Shown here in pieces: positions 37,353 to 45,376 of a stretch of 64,000 nucleotides of DNA (the stretch's first letter is position 1; every line of letters starts with the position of its first letter). This DNA comes from Bacteroidota bacterium (GTDB lineage Bacteria > Bacteroidota > Bacteroidia > AKYH767-A > OLB10), in the NCBI GenBank assembly GCA_016713925.1, contig JADJOH010000008.1, forward strand, positions 744,001 through 808,000, given 5' to 3'. A program made the translations under genes and the position numbers. The notes under the pieces are model-generated. The model was not told where the DNA came from. It was given only the letters and a program-made list of their open reading frames with translations, and searched no databases.

Positions 37353-38381
37353 GCTGCGAATTTAACTAAGTTTGAGGCGTCAAAATACCGGGCCTTGCCT
37401 AAATTCCTCCTTATCCGTTTCAGTTCTATTGGCGATATCGTCCTTACCTCGCCTGTTATCCGTTGCCTCAAAGAGCAGGTGCCGGGGGCGGAAGTGCATT
37501 TTCTGACGCGATCGAATTTTAAAATGGTGCTTGAACATCACCCTCAGATCGATAAGCTCTGGACCAGCGATGGCAGCCTGGATGATGTAGCTGAAGATTT
37601 GAAGAAGGAGAAGTATGATGCTGTCATTGACTTGCACCATAATGTCCGGACACTCAAATTGAAAAGGCTGTTGAAGGTAAAGTCTTTTTCCTTCCGGAAA
37701 TTGAACATAGAAAAGTGGCTGCTGGTGAACCTGCATATCAACCGCATGCCTCCGATACATATTGTTGATCGGTACCTCGAAACAGTGGCCTCTTTTAATG
37801 TAAAAAATGATCAGCAGGGACTCGATTTTTATCCTGAGCCCGGGGCGGAGAAAGTATTGGATCGGCTACCCCCTTCTCATCAAAATGGTTTTGTTGCTAT
37901 AGCGATAGGAGCACAACATACGACCAAGATGATGCCCAGTGAGAAAATTGGCAGAGTAGTAAAATTACTTAAAATGCCGGTGGTGTTGTTGGGAGGGAAA
38001 GAGGATAAGGTACGCGGCAAGCAAGTGGAGATGGCTGCCGGGGCAATGGTTTGGAATGCCTGCGGACTTACTTCACTGGGTGAATCGGCGGAACTATTGA
38101 AGGCCGCTAAAGTTGTTTTAACGCATGATACAGGTTTGATGCATATCGCTTCTTCATTTAAAAAACCTATCGTCTCAGTTTGGGGAAACACAGTGCCTGC
38201 TTTTGGAATGTATCCCTATCTTCCCGGCCATGAAAATTTGTCGAAGATCATGGAAGTAAAGGATCTTAAATGCCGGCCATGTACCAAAATCGGTTTCGAT
38301 AAATGTCCTAAAGGACACTTTCAATGTATGAGAGGAATTGAAGAAGAAAGAATTGTAGAGGCGATAAAATCTTTTTTATAG
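37332..38381 (+). CDS. Glycosyltransferase family 9 (heptosyltransferase-like)
   Basis: Family motifs are clear: FLLIRFSSIGDIVLTSPVI at the start of the fold, DLHHNVRT, and the ADP-sugar-binding end LTHDTGLMHIASSFKKPIVS with VWGNTVP. A cysteine pair cluster (CRPCTKIGFDKCPKG) near the C-terminus is common in Bacteroidota members. GT9 enzymes add heptose or another sugar to the LPS core, working on the inner face of the inner membrane. The start is uncertain: ATG 37332 (or 37326) overlaps tatD by about 21 bp on the other strand, while TTG 37395 places the motif at residue 4 and gives about 328 residues, the usual family length. The long frame from 37005 is not real, being antisense to tatD. Confidence 0.9.
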   Translation: MRIDDLHAANLTKFEASKYRALPKFLLIRFSSIGDIVLTSPVIRCLKEQVPGAEVHFLTRSNFKMVLEHHPQIDKLWTSDGSLDDVAEDLKKEKYDAVIDLHHNVRTLKLKRLLKVKSFSFRKLNIEKWLLVNLHINRMPPIHIVDRYLETVASFNVKNDQQGLDFYPEPGAEKVLDRLPPSHQNGFVAIAIGAQHTTKMMPSEKIGRVVKLLKMPVVLLGGKEDKVRGKQVEMAAGAMVWNACGLTSLGESAELLKAAKVVLTHDTGLMHIASSFKKPIVSVWGNTVPAFGMYPYLPGHENLSKIMEVKDLKCRPCTKIGFDKCPKGHFQCMRGIEEERIVEAIKSFL

Positions 38382-38480
38382 AGATGTGCAGTGACTGAAT
38401 GACACTTCCCATTTACCTTTCTGATTTCTAAAAGTTCCACAGATAAGATTTTCAACAGGTGATCAATAAAATCGTTTGGA

Positions 38481-39002
38481 TCAGATCTTCTCTTCAATAA
38501 ACAATGCTTTTAATGCCGTTGCATCTTTCGCTTTCATCTTTCCTGCAAGAATCAGCGATAATTGTCTGCGTCGCAAGGCCCCTTCATAGCGTTGTTTTTC
38601 TTCATCTGTTTCAGGGGTGAGTCCGGGAACCTGTATCGGATTTCCAAGCTGGTCTACGGCCACGAAAGTGTAGATCGCCTCATTGCATTTGATCTTTTTG
38701 TTGCGTAGATTATCCTCTACCCAAACATCAATAAATACCTCCATGGAAGAATTAAAAGAGCGGGAAATTTTAGCCTGTAAAGTCACGATATCGCCCAGTT
38801 TAATGGGTTGACTGAAGGCAACGTTATTCACGGAAGCGGTAACCACAACGCGGCTGCAATGACGATGAGCAGCAATGGCGGCAGTGATGTCCATCCAGTG
38901 TAACAAACGACCCCCCATCAAATTTCCTAATGTATTTGTATCATTTGGCAAAACGATCTCGGTTGAAATGGCGATGCTGTCTTTTGGTGTTTTGGCTTGC
39001 AT
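38481..39002 (-). CDS. Acyl-CoA thioesterase, hotdog fold (YciA/BFIT type)
   Basis: Start at 39002 (MQAKTP), with an upstream ATG at 39032 as alternative; about 173 residues. The hotdog signature NTLGNLMGGRLLHWMDITAAIAAHRH... is complete: the active-site Asn-Gly region (LGNLMGGRLLHWMD) and VVTASVNNVAFSQPIKLGD. Members hydrolyse acyl-CoA thioesters, often long-chain, in the cytoplasm. The C-terminal tail is charged, with a helix (EEKQRYEGALRRRQLSLI) typical of a slightly extended family. Convergent with the GT9 gene over a 100-bp gap. No operon partner. Confidence 0.9.
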   Translation of the reverse strand: MQAKTPKDSIAISTEIVLPNDTNTLGNLMGGRLLHWMDITAAIAAHRHCSRVVVTASVNNVAFSQPIKLGDIVTLQAKISRSFNSSMEVFIDVWVEDNLRNKKIKCNEAIYTFVAVDQLGNPIQVPGLTPETDEEKQRYEGALRRRQLSLILAGKMKAKDATALKALFIEEKI

Positions 39003-39234
39003 GGTTCTTGGTTCGTTCGCAAATTTAAGCATAAGTACCTGACTTGCCGGATGAGCTTATCGCAAAATGCTGTTTTTTTGAAATTTAAGAACTTTTTTTA
39101 GTAAAAACCTTTTTTATAATTGGGTTTTCAACCATTTGGGTGGAATTTGAAAATTACTAAAAAAATTTGCAAGGGATTATGTATTTTTTTAAATTTACCT
39201 TGAGTAATTGAGTCTTACTTTAATATGTTTTCAT

Positions 39235-39882
39235 ATGAACACTAAAACATTTAGTAAAAGTGTTTCTATAGGTACTATAGACAAGCGAAAAAACATCTCA
39301 CGAAGGGAGTTGATTGAAGAGTATGTTATCCCCGGTATTCCCGTAGTACTTTGCGATGGGACCAATGACTGGAAGGCAATGGGAAAGTTAACTCCCGAGT
39401 TTTTCAAAAGTAAATACGGAACTCTTGTCAAGGAAGTAAAGGGAAAATCCTATACTATAGAAGACTTTGTGGACTTAATGTTAAATTCTACCGAAAGTAA
39501 TCCTGCGCCCTATCCCTTTAATTTGAACGTTGAAGACTATTTTCCCGAATTACTTTTAGATTTTAAGCCGGAGATATTGTATGCCAAGTCAGATCGGGTT
39601 CATCATCCTTTATTGCCTAAGTTTATGTTGAAAGGCACTGAGGTATATGAAATATTTTTAGGAGGAAAGGGATCATCCTTCCCTTTTTTACATATCGATG
39701 CTTTATTCCTACACACCCAGATTACTCAAATTTATGGATCAAAAGAATTCATTTTGTATCCACCTGAACAAAGTGAATTCATGTATCCAAGAGAAGATAA
39801 TCCTAAACTTTCGCAGGTAGATCCTATTCATCCCGATTTCGAAAAATTTCCTCTTTTAAAAATGCTAAGCCGATTAAAGTAA
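39235..39882 (+). CDS. JmjC/cupin-like Fe(II)/2-oxoglutarate dioxygenase, N-terminal part (frameshifted)
   Basis: Start at 39235 (MNTKTF); 215 residues to a premature stop. Resembles the cupin_8/JmjC class of protein hydroxylases: the Fe ligand pair HID (His153, Asp155) and a 2-oxoglutarate lysine (Lys170, GSKEFILYPP) are present, followed by PPEQSEFMYP. The third Fe ligand (His) is in the second half after a frame break. At 39858-39862 the run has five A; six A would join the frames as LLKNAKPIKVMVHPGET. The family hydroxylates proteins or acts on RNA/tRNA; the substrate here is unknown. If the break is real, the enzyme is inactive. A FkbM methyltransferase gene follows 36 bp after the second part. 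Confidence 0.8.
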   Translation: MNTKTFSKSVSIGTIDKRKNISRRELIEEYVIPGIPVVLCDGTNDWKAMGKLTPEFFKSKYGTLVKEVKGKSYTIEDFVDLMLNSTESNPAPYPFNLNVEDYFPELLLDFKPEILYAKSDRVHHPLLPKFMLKGTEVYEIFLGGKGSSFPFLHIDALFLHTQITQIYGSKEFILYPPEQSEFMYPREDNPKLSQVDPIHPDFEKFPLLKMLSRLK

Positions 39883-40115
39883 TGGTCCATCCCGGTGAAA
39901 CAATTCTGTTTCCAACCGGATGGTGGCATATTACGCAGATGTACGAACCTTGTATATCATTAGGCAGGATCCAGCTGAATGCAGCGAATTGGGATGCATT
40001 TGTGGGTGATAATTATGAGCTCTGGAAAAAATATAAACCACTTATGGCAAAACCGGCGCTTGTTTATTCTAAGATGCTTGGTGGGCTCATGAACCTGCAG
40101 GAGAAGTTTATGTAG
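39882..40115 (+). CDS. C-terminal part of the JmjC/cupin-like dioxygenase (after frameshift)
   Basis: 77 residues from an ATG that is internal to the original gene. It starts MVHPGETILFPTGWWH, which holds the third Fe(II)-binding histidine, with TQMYEPCISLG beyond it, the usual closing strand of the cupin barrel. The remainder is helical. Reading with one more A in the run at 39858-39862 links it to the first part. On its own it is not a functional domain. The frame ends in LMNLQEKFM, with 36 bp to the next start. Confidence 0.8.
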   Translation: MVHPGETILFPTGWWHITQMYEPCISLGRIQLNAANWDAFVGDNYELWKKYKPLMAKPALVYSKMLGGLMNLQEKFM

Positions 40116-40151
40116 TGGTGTTTGTTGCAACAAATAGTCTATTTTTGCAAC

Positions 40152-40940
40152 ATGCTTCCACAAATTTTTAAATCTACAGTAAAGAAAGTGCTCGGTATTG
40201 ATTCACAATCGGGTGTTGAACCAATACAAAATCTTCACAAAGTGGGTTCCAATTACCATGGTTATTTTATACCTGCTGATTTTCTAAAAAGTGATTCTAT
40301 CTGTTATTGTATTGGTGCCGGAGAGGACATCTCTTTCGACACAGAGCTAAAGATACTCTATGATGCTCAAATCTACATATTTGATCCGGCACCGGAAGGG
40401 ATAGAACATTTTAAGAAATTGGTCGATGTAACAGCAAGGGGAGAGCAGCTTTCTATAGGTAAGAAACAACCTTTCACCTACAGAATTAATGCAGCACAGT
40501 TATCACAAATAACTTATATCGATGTAGGGGTTTGGGAGAAAGAAGCTATATTAAAATTCTATGAACCGGATTTAGAAAATTATGTTTCGCATTCGGTGCA
40601 TTTATTCAAAGATTCCGGAAAATTTATCGAAGCGCCGGTAGATCGATTGAAGAATTTAATGAAGAAACAGAATCATTCTGCAGTAGATCTTGTCAAGATA
40701 GAAATTGAAGGGGCGGAGTATACCGTGATCGACACGATCATTGAAGATAAACTCGACATCAAAGTGATTTTAGTAGAATTTGATGAAGTATATCATATGA
40801 AAGGTTTTAAGCATTTATTTCGCATCAAGAATTCTACCAATAAATTGCGCAAAGCCGGGTATGTGCTTGCTCATTCCACTGATCACTATAAAAGACTTTT
40901 TGTGCGGAGGGATGTGTGTCATCAACTCGGAAAAAATTAG
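40152..40940 (+). CDS. FkbM-family SAM-dependent methyltransferase
   Basis: Start at 40152 (MLPQIF); 262 residues. The SAM-binding region ICYCIGAGEDISFD is a FkbM-type motif I, and IYIFDPAPEG is motif II; IEIEGAEYTVIDTII is the family's hallmark EGAE motif. FkbM-type enzymes O-methylate sugars, polyketides or surface glycans, or act as small-molecule methyltransferases. The neighbour upstream is a JmjC-like dioxygenase, possibly in one operon. Cytoplasmic; the substrate cannot be read from sequence. It is followed by a hairpin shared with the tRNA-Arg transcript. Confidence 0.88.
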   Translation: MLPQIFKSTVKKVLGIDSQSGVEPIQNLHKVGSNYHGYFIPADFLKSDSICYCIGAGEDISFDTELKILYDAQIYIFDPAPEGIEHFKKLVDVTARGEQLSIGKKQPFTYRINAAQLSQITYIDVGVWEKEAILKFYEPDLENYVSHSVHLFKDSGKFIEAPVDRLKNLMKKQNHSAVDLVKIEIEGAEYTVIDTIIEDKLDIKVILVEFDEVYHMKGFKHLFRIKNSTNKLRKAGYVLAHSTDHYKRLFVRRDVCHQLGKN

Positions 40941-40981
40941 TCGCAAAATCAAATTAAACGTTGAAAAGTACTTTATAATAT

Positions 40982-41009
40982 AGAAGCCGTAGCGTCAGTT
41001 GCGGCTTCT
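40982..41009. terminator. Hairpin between the FkbM gene and tRNA-Arg
   Basis: Arms AGAAGCCG (40982-40989) and CGGCTTCT (41002-41009) with a 12-nt loop. Located between the FkbM stop (40940) and the 3' end of the minus-strand tRNA; could serve both. The T-tract is short. Confidence 0.65.
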
Positions 41010-41021
41010 TGCATTTACCAG

Positions 41022-41094
41022 TGCACTCGGCGGGACTCGAACCCACAACCCTCAGAATCGGAATCTGATATTCTATCCATTGAACTACGAGTGC
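41022..41094 (-). tRNA. tRNA-Arg (CCG)
   Basis: 73 nt from 41094 to 41022. The acceptor stem GCACTCG pairs with CGAGTGC, the anticodon stem TCAGA/TCTGA encloses loop TTCCGAT with anticodon CCG, and the T arm has GGTTCGAGTCC. Discriminator A; the 3' CCA is not encoded. Confidence 0.93.
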
Positions 41095-41120
41095 AAATTG
41101 TACTAATACTCTTTTTTAAT

Positions 41121-41175
41121 CCGGTAGCGTGCCGTTAGCGAAGCGATGGCTCTGCTACCGGGGAACTACGACTGC
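41121..41175 (-). repeat. 41-bp palindrome-flanked insert plus degenerate copy of the tRNA-Arg 5' end
   Basis: An element with perfect 8-bp terminal inverted repeats CCGGTAGC (41121-41128) and GCTACCGG (41154-41161) is followed by GAACTACGACTGC (41163-41175), which matches the tRNA 5' end (41082-41094) at 12 of 13 positions. The copy is offset 81 bp from its source. Confidence 0.75.
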
Positions 41176-41397
41176 TAATCAATTCTTGCCCGGTAAGCAG
41201 AACAAGCGCCGCAAAAGTAAGAATTGTAAGCAAGACACTTTTCTGAATGCTACAAGTGTCAGGTAATCAGCATTATAATTGGTTTGTTAAATCCCGCTTG
41301 GTTCAATTCTGATCAAACCTGCCTGCCGGCCATCGGATTCTTCATTTTTAATTTCAAATTAAAACCCTACCTTCGCAGGCCCAAAAATATCCTTAAA

Positions 41398-43029
41398 ATG
41401 ATCTCAGTATCAAATCTTTCCCTTCGTTACGGTAAGCGTGTCCTTTTCGAAGAAGTTAATCTCAAATTTGTTCCCGGTAATTGCTACGGCGTTATTGGCG
41501 CAAACGGTGCCGGAAAGTCGACTTTCCTGAAAATTTTGTCCGGTGAGATCGATCCTTCTACCGGTCAGGTTTCTATGAACCCCGGTGCCCGTATGAGCGT
41601 TTTGAAGCAGAATCACTTTGCTTTTGATGAATTTCAAGTGCTCGAAGCGGTGATGATGGGTAATATGAAGTTGATGGAAGTGATTCGTGAAAAAGATGCC
41701 GTGTATGCAAAACCGGATTTTAGCGAAGCCGACGGACACCGGGCAGCGGAACTGGAGATACAATTTGCGGAAATGGGTGGATGGGATGCAGAAAGTAATG
41801 CAGCCAGTTTGTTAAGTGATTTGGGCGTGAAGGAAGATTTGCATCAGAAGAAAATGTCGGAAATAAGCGGTAAGGAAAAGGTCCGCGTTTTATTAGCCCA
41901 GGCGCTTTATGGAAATCCTGATATTCTGTTGCTGGATGAGCCAACGAATGACCTCGACGTTGAAACGATTACCTGGTTGGAAAACTTCCTCGCCGATTTT
42001 CAAAATACGGTGATTGTTGTAAGTCACGACAGGCATTTTCTGGATTCCGTTTGTACGCATGTCGCTGATATCGATTTTGGAAAGATGAATTTATATTCCG
42101 GTAACTACACGTTCTGGTATGAATCCAGTCAGCTGGCTTTGCGTCAGAGGTCTGACCTGAATAAAAAAGTAGAAGACAAACGGAAAGAACTGCAGGATTT
42201 CATCGAGCGATTTAGTGCCAATGCCTCTAAATCGCGTCAGGCGACGAGTCGTAAAAAATTGCTCGAGAAGTTGGTGGTGGAAGATATACAGCCATCTACC
42301 CGTAAATACCCCGCCATTATTTTTAAAGCGGAACGAGATTGCGGTGATCAGCTTTTAAAAGTGGAGGCCTTGAGTAAAATTTCGAATGAAGGTTTACAAT
42401 TTTTTAGTGATATTACTTTCTCTATTGCTAAAGGCGATAAGATTGCGGTTATCTCTAAAGAACGTCGGGCTGTCACTGCTTTCTTTGAAATTATTACCGG
42501 AAACGATACTGCTACGGGAGGAACTTTTGAATGGGGGACTACCATAACCAGATCTTATTTACCCAATGATAACTCTACTTTTTTCAAAGAAGAAATGATT
42601 CTCATTGATTGGCTCCGTCAGTTTTCTAAAGAGAAGGAGGAAACTTTTGTCCGTGGTTTCCTGGGGAAGATGTTGTTTTCGGGAGAAGAGTCATTGAAAA
42701 AATCAACCGTGTTATCCGGAGGGGAGAAAGTGCGTTGTATGATTTCACGAATGATGTTGACCAATGCCAATTGTCTCATCCTCGATGAACCCACCAATCA
42801 CTTAGATCTCGAATCGATTACAGCATTCAACAATGCCATGCAGGATTGGCGCCATATCGCCCTCTTCAGTTCACATGACCATGCCTTTACACATTCTGTC
42901 GCTAACCGCATCATCGAATTAACTCCATCTGGAATTATCGACAAACGCATGACCTACGATGAATACCTGGAAGACGAAACCGTAAAAGCCGCTCGTGAGA
43001 AGATGTACGGCGCGATGGTGACAATCTAG
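41398..43029 (+). CDS. ABC-F family ATPase (YbiT-like), second nucleotide-binding site degenerate
   Basis: Start at 41398 (MISVSNLSL), not the upstream frame start; 543 residues. Two ATPase domains joined by a charged linker of the ABC-F class, with no membrane part. Domain 1 is normal: Walker A GANGAGKST, signature MSEISGKEKVRVLLAQ, Walker B ILLLDEPTNDLD and switch His in VVSHDRHFLD. Domain 2 keeps the signature VLSGGEKVRCMISR and Walker B LILDEPTNHLD, but where Walker A should be it reads AVISKERRAV, with no GxxGxGKS. ABC-F proteins act on the ribosome, easing stalled translation or giving resistance to ribosome-targeting antibiotics. The role here is housekeeping-like; nothing suggests a resistance gene. 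Preceded by a CCTGCCTGCC palindrome at about 41320-41335. Confidence 0.93.
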   Translation: MISVSNLSLRYGKRVLFEEVNLKFVPGNCYGVIGANGAGKSTFLKILSGEIDPSTGQVSMNPGARMSVLKQNHFAFDEFQVLEAVMMGNMKLMEVIREKDAVYAKPDFSEADGHRAAELEIQFAEMGGWDAESNAASLLSDLGVKEDLHQKKMSEISGKEKVRVLLAQALYGNPDILLLDEPTNDLDVETITWLENFLADFQNTVIVVSHDRHFLDSVCTHVADIDFGKMNLYSGNYTFWYESSQLALRQRSDLNKKVEDKRKELQDFIERFSANASKSRQATSRKKLLEKLVVEDIQPSTRKYPAIIFKAERDCGDQLLKVEALSKISNEGLQFFSDITFSIAKGDKIAVISKERRAVTAFFEIITGNDTATGGTFEWGTTITRSYLPNDNSTFFKEEMILIDWLRQFSKEKEETFVRGFLGKMLFSGEESLKKSTVLSGGEKVRCMISRMMLTNANCLILDEPTNHLDLESITAFNNAMQDWRHIALFSSHDHAFTHSVANRIIELTPSGIIDKRMTYDEYLEDETVKAAREKMYGAMVTI

Positions 43030-43087
43030 TTGTCTTAGATATCTGACTTTTATTTAGATCGTATTTTCAGGTGTCATATCATTTTTT

Positions 43088-43180
43088 AATTCAGAATTCA
43101 GAATTCAGAATTCAGAATTGCCCCACCCCCCTTACAGGCTGCATTCTTAATTCTGCATTCTTAATTCTGAATTCTGAATT
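43088..43180. repeat. AATTCAG / CTGAATT heptamer arrays downstream of the ABC-F gene
   Basis: Four tandem AATTCAG heptamers (43088-43115) and, after 25 bp, a reverse set with CTGAATTCTGAATT (43167-43180), giving a large imperfect inverted repeat. The same heptamers occur at 11290-11324 and 18953-19004. This is 58-150 bp after the stop at 43029. Confidence 0.85.
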
Positions 43181-43220
43181 AACTCCGTATCTTCGATAGA
43201 ATGAATCCGGTTATCAACCC

Positions 43221-45143
43221 ATGATTTCTTCACCGCCTATCCGTTACTTTATCTTCTACTTGATGATCGGCGTGTTCCACTTTATACCATCATCGGCTCA
43301 GCAGCTCCCTCCAAATGCGGACGACTCTGTTTTTGTAAAAGCCGGACTTCTGGTAATTATGCGGGATACCTTTTTCGTTACTTCTACGGATACGTTATTC
43401 GCCAGTGAAGGAAGAACTATCCGCCTGCGTCGTGATCCATACGAAAGATCAAAAATGTTTTATGATTCGCTGGCGGTAAAAACAGGTAAGCATAAAATGA
43501 TGAAAGGGCTCTATCGCCTGCTGGTGAGGGATGTGAACCCGGTCATCATCGTTGCAAAGAATGATAAACCCAGGGATAGTTTTTTTAAAAAGTACAATGG
43601 TAAAATAGTAAGAAACATCAGCACTTTACGTATACCGTTGCTGGAAGGAGATGTAAATGATACCCTTTGGGGCGAGTTTAATAAGTGGGGACGTATCCTG
43701 AACTGGCATCCCCAAACAAAGAAAAGTCTGATTATTGGATCAGGCCTCGTGATGAAAGGGGATAAGGTAGAAGGTACTGTTCTTGCAGATATGGAACGCC
43801 TCGTGCGTGAGATGAGTACGATTCGTGATGCAAAATTGTATGTGCGGCCTGTGGTGGGTACCGACTCTGTTGATTTGGTGATGGCAACACAGGATTATTT
43901 TCCAATTAGCGCAAGTGGTAATTATCAATCGCCGGAGAGTTTTACCGCAAGAATTTCCGACCGTAATATCACCGGATCAGCAGTGGAGATTGGTCTTGTT
44001 TATCAAAGAAATGCTTCATTGGATCCTGATGATGCCTATAGTGTTTCAGTACAGCAACCCAATCTGTTCAGACGTTTCATTTATGGAAGAGTTTATGCGC
44101 AGGAGCGGGGAGCAAGAGCCGAGCAAGGCATAGAATTCAGCAGGGGATTTTTATCAGAAGCACTTCGTGATATAGGCGGAGTTTTTTTTAGAAACATCAC
44201 GGACAGAAATGTGCCCGATAGTGCAAGCAGCAAGTTCCGCACTTTAAATGGAGGATTCTGGTATGGTCGTGTATTGAAAACGAGGTATGAATGGACACTC
44301 ATTCCTGCTATATCGTATGAATTTAATGTTTTTCCGAAACCACTTCCGGGAAGCGTTTATTATTCCTATCTTAAACAAGAAAGGCATATCATGTTGGCGA
44401 GTCTGAATTTTATTCAACGTCGATTCCTCAGAAGTGCATTAGTGAAAGTTTTTGGAATATCTGAGTATATACCTGTAGGTTTTTCATTTAAAGTAATTGG
44501 CGGAGTAGAAAATACTTCTGTCTTCGCCAGAAATTATGTTGGCGGTCAGGCTGAGTATGCCACATTTGTCAACGATGTTGGATATTTCTCAGCAAGCGTA
44601 GTGACCAGTACCTTTTTAAGATTAGGGGATGTTGAAGATCAACTGAGGGCCATCAATGGTACCTATTATACTCCGCTAATGAAACTTGGCCCAACACGAT
44701 GGAGACAATTTCTTGATGTGGATTATAAAAGCGTTGAAAAACCTGCTACTTCCGGATTATTTACTTTGAAAGGTCCGTGGTCAGATTCACTTGGCATAAA
44801 TCCACAAGGTGACGAACTCTATCGCATTGGATTAAGAACTGTTTTTTTTATGCCCTGGTATATTTATGGATTTCGCTTTTCTTTTTATGATGGTTTCGAG
44901 TTTAACTGGATTAAGTCGGAAGGAGTGTACGAAAATGAGAAGAGGTATTTCCCCACCTTTCGGTTAGGCTTACGCTTGCAGAATGATCTGCTAACCTATA
45001 CTGCATTTTCGTTTCAGGCAGCATGGTCTCCAAGTGCAAATAATTTTGACCCCTATTTTAGTTTAACTTTAAAAACGTTCGTCCTTCCGTTGTTCAATGG
45101 ATTGAAAGTAGATCGGCCGGTGTACCTCAGCGCCGGTGAGTAG
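43221..45143 (+). CDS. Outer-membrane beta-barrel protein with N-terminal POTRA-like region
   Basis: 640 residues with a signal peptide (MISSPPIRYFIFYLMIGVFHFIPSSAQQ). The first third (about 30-240) is soluble with POTRA-like elements (LLEGDVNDTLWGEFNKWGRI, then GDKVEGTVLADMERLVREM). From about residue 240 the sequence is an amphipathic strand-rich barrel (YQSPESFTARISDRNI, YSVSVQQPNLFRR and later strands) ending in a final strand rich in aromatic residues. This resembles the BamA/Omp85 superfamily or an outer-membrane usher, but I do not recognise a specific family and could not identify the diagnostic VRGF motif. Single gene; the stop TAG sits inside a CTGCCGGCTGCCGG repeat cluster. Likely role: outer-membrane protein or lipid handling; function unproven. 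Confidence 0.7.
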   Translation: MISSPPIRYFIFYLMIGVFHFIPSSAQQLPPNADDSVFVKAGLLVIMRDTFFVTSTDTLFASEGRTIRLRRDPYERSKMFYDSLAVKTGKHKMMKGLYRLLVRDVNPVIIVAKNDKPRDSFFKKYNGKIVRNISTLRIPLLEGDVNDTLWGEFNKWGRILNWHPQTKKSLIIGSGLVMKGDKVEGTVLADMERLVREMSTIRDAKLYVRPVVGTDSVDLVMATQDYFPISASGNYQSPESFTARISDRNITGSAVEIGLVYQRNASLDPDDAYSVSVQQPNLFRRFIYGRVYAQERGARAEQGIEFSRGFLSEALRDIGGVFFRNITDRNVPDSASSKFRTLNGGFWYGRVLKTRYEWTLIPAISYEFNVFPKPLPGSVYYSYLKQERHIMLASLNFIQRRFLRSALVKVFGISEYIPVGFSFKVIGGVENTSVFARNYVGGQAEYATFVNDVGYFSASVVTSTFLRLGDVEDQLRAINGTYYTPLMKLGPTRWRQFLDVDYKSVEKPATSGLFTLKGPWSDSLGINPQGDELYRIGLRTVFFMPWYIYGFRFSFYDGFEFNWIKSEGVYENEKRYFPTFRLGLRLQNDLLTYTAFSFQAAWSPSANNFDPYFSLTLKTFVLPLFNGLKVDRPVYLSAGE

Positions 45144-45376
45144 CTGCCGGCTGCCGGCTACCAGCTGCCGGCTTCCAGCTGCTCTACTGGCTATTTTTTT
45201 ATGTCATTGGCTATTGCTGAACAAAAAAAATTAAACTCTTTAAACTTTCGAATCTTATAAAACTTTAAAGCTTTAACTTTAACTTTAAACCTTAAACTTT
45301 GAACCATGAAGCAGAATCGCAAAAAGCGATACGCTTCATGGGAGCCCCTTAAACTTTGAACTTTAAACTTTGAACT
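45141..45376. repeat. Repeat cluster: GCTGCCGGC units, TTTAAAC units and REP-like element copy 2
   Basis: The cluster starts at the stop of the barrel gene with four CTGCCGGC units (to about 45185), continues through TTTAAACTTT units, then the 54-bp element (45301-45354) matching 31981-32034 at 53 of 54 bases, and ends in TTTAAACC units at the stop of the DUF3109 gene. Thus both flanking convergent genes end at the repeat cluster. Confidence 0.9.
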
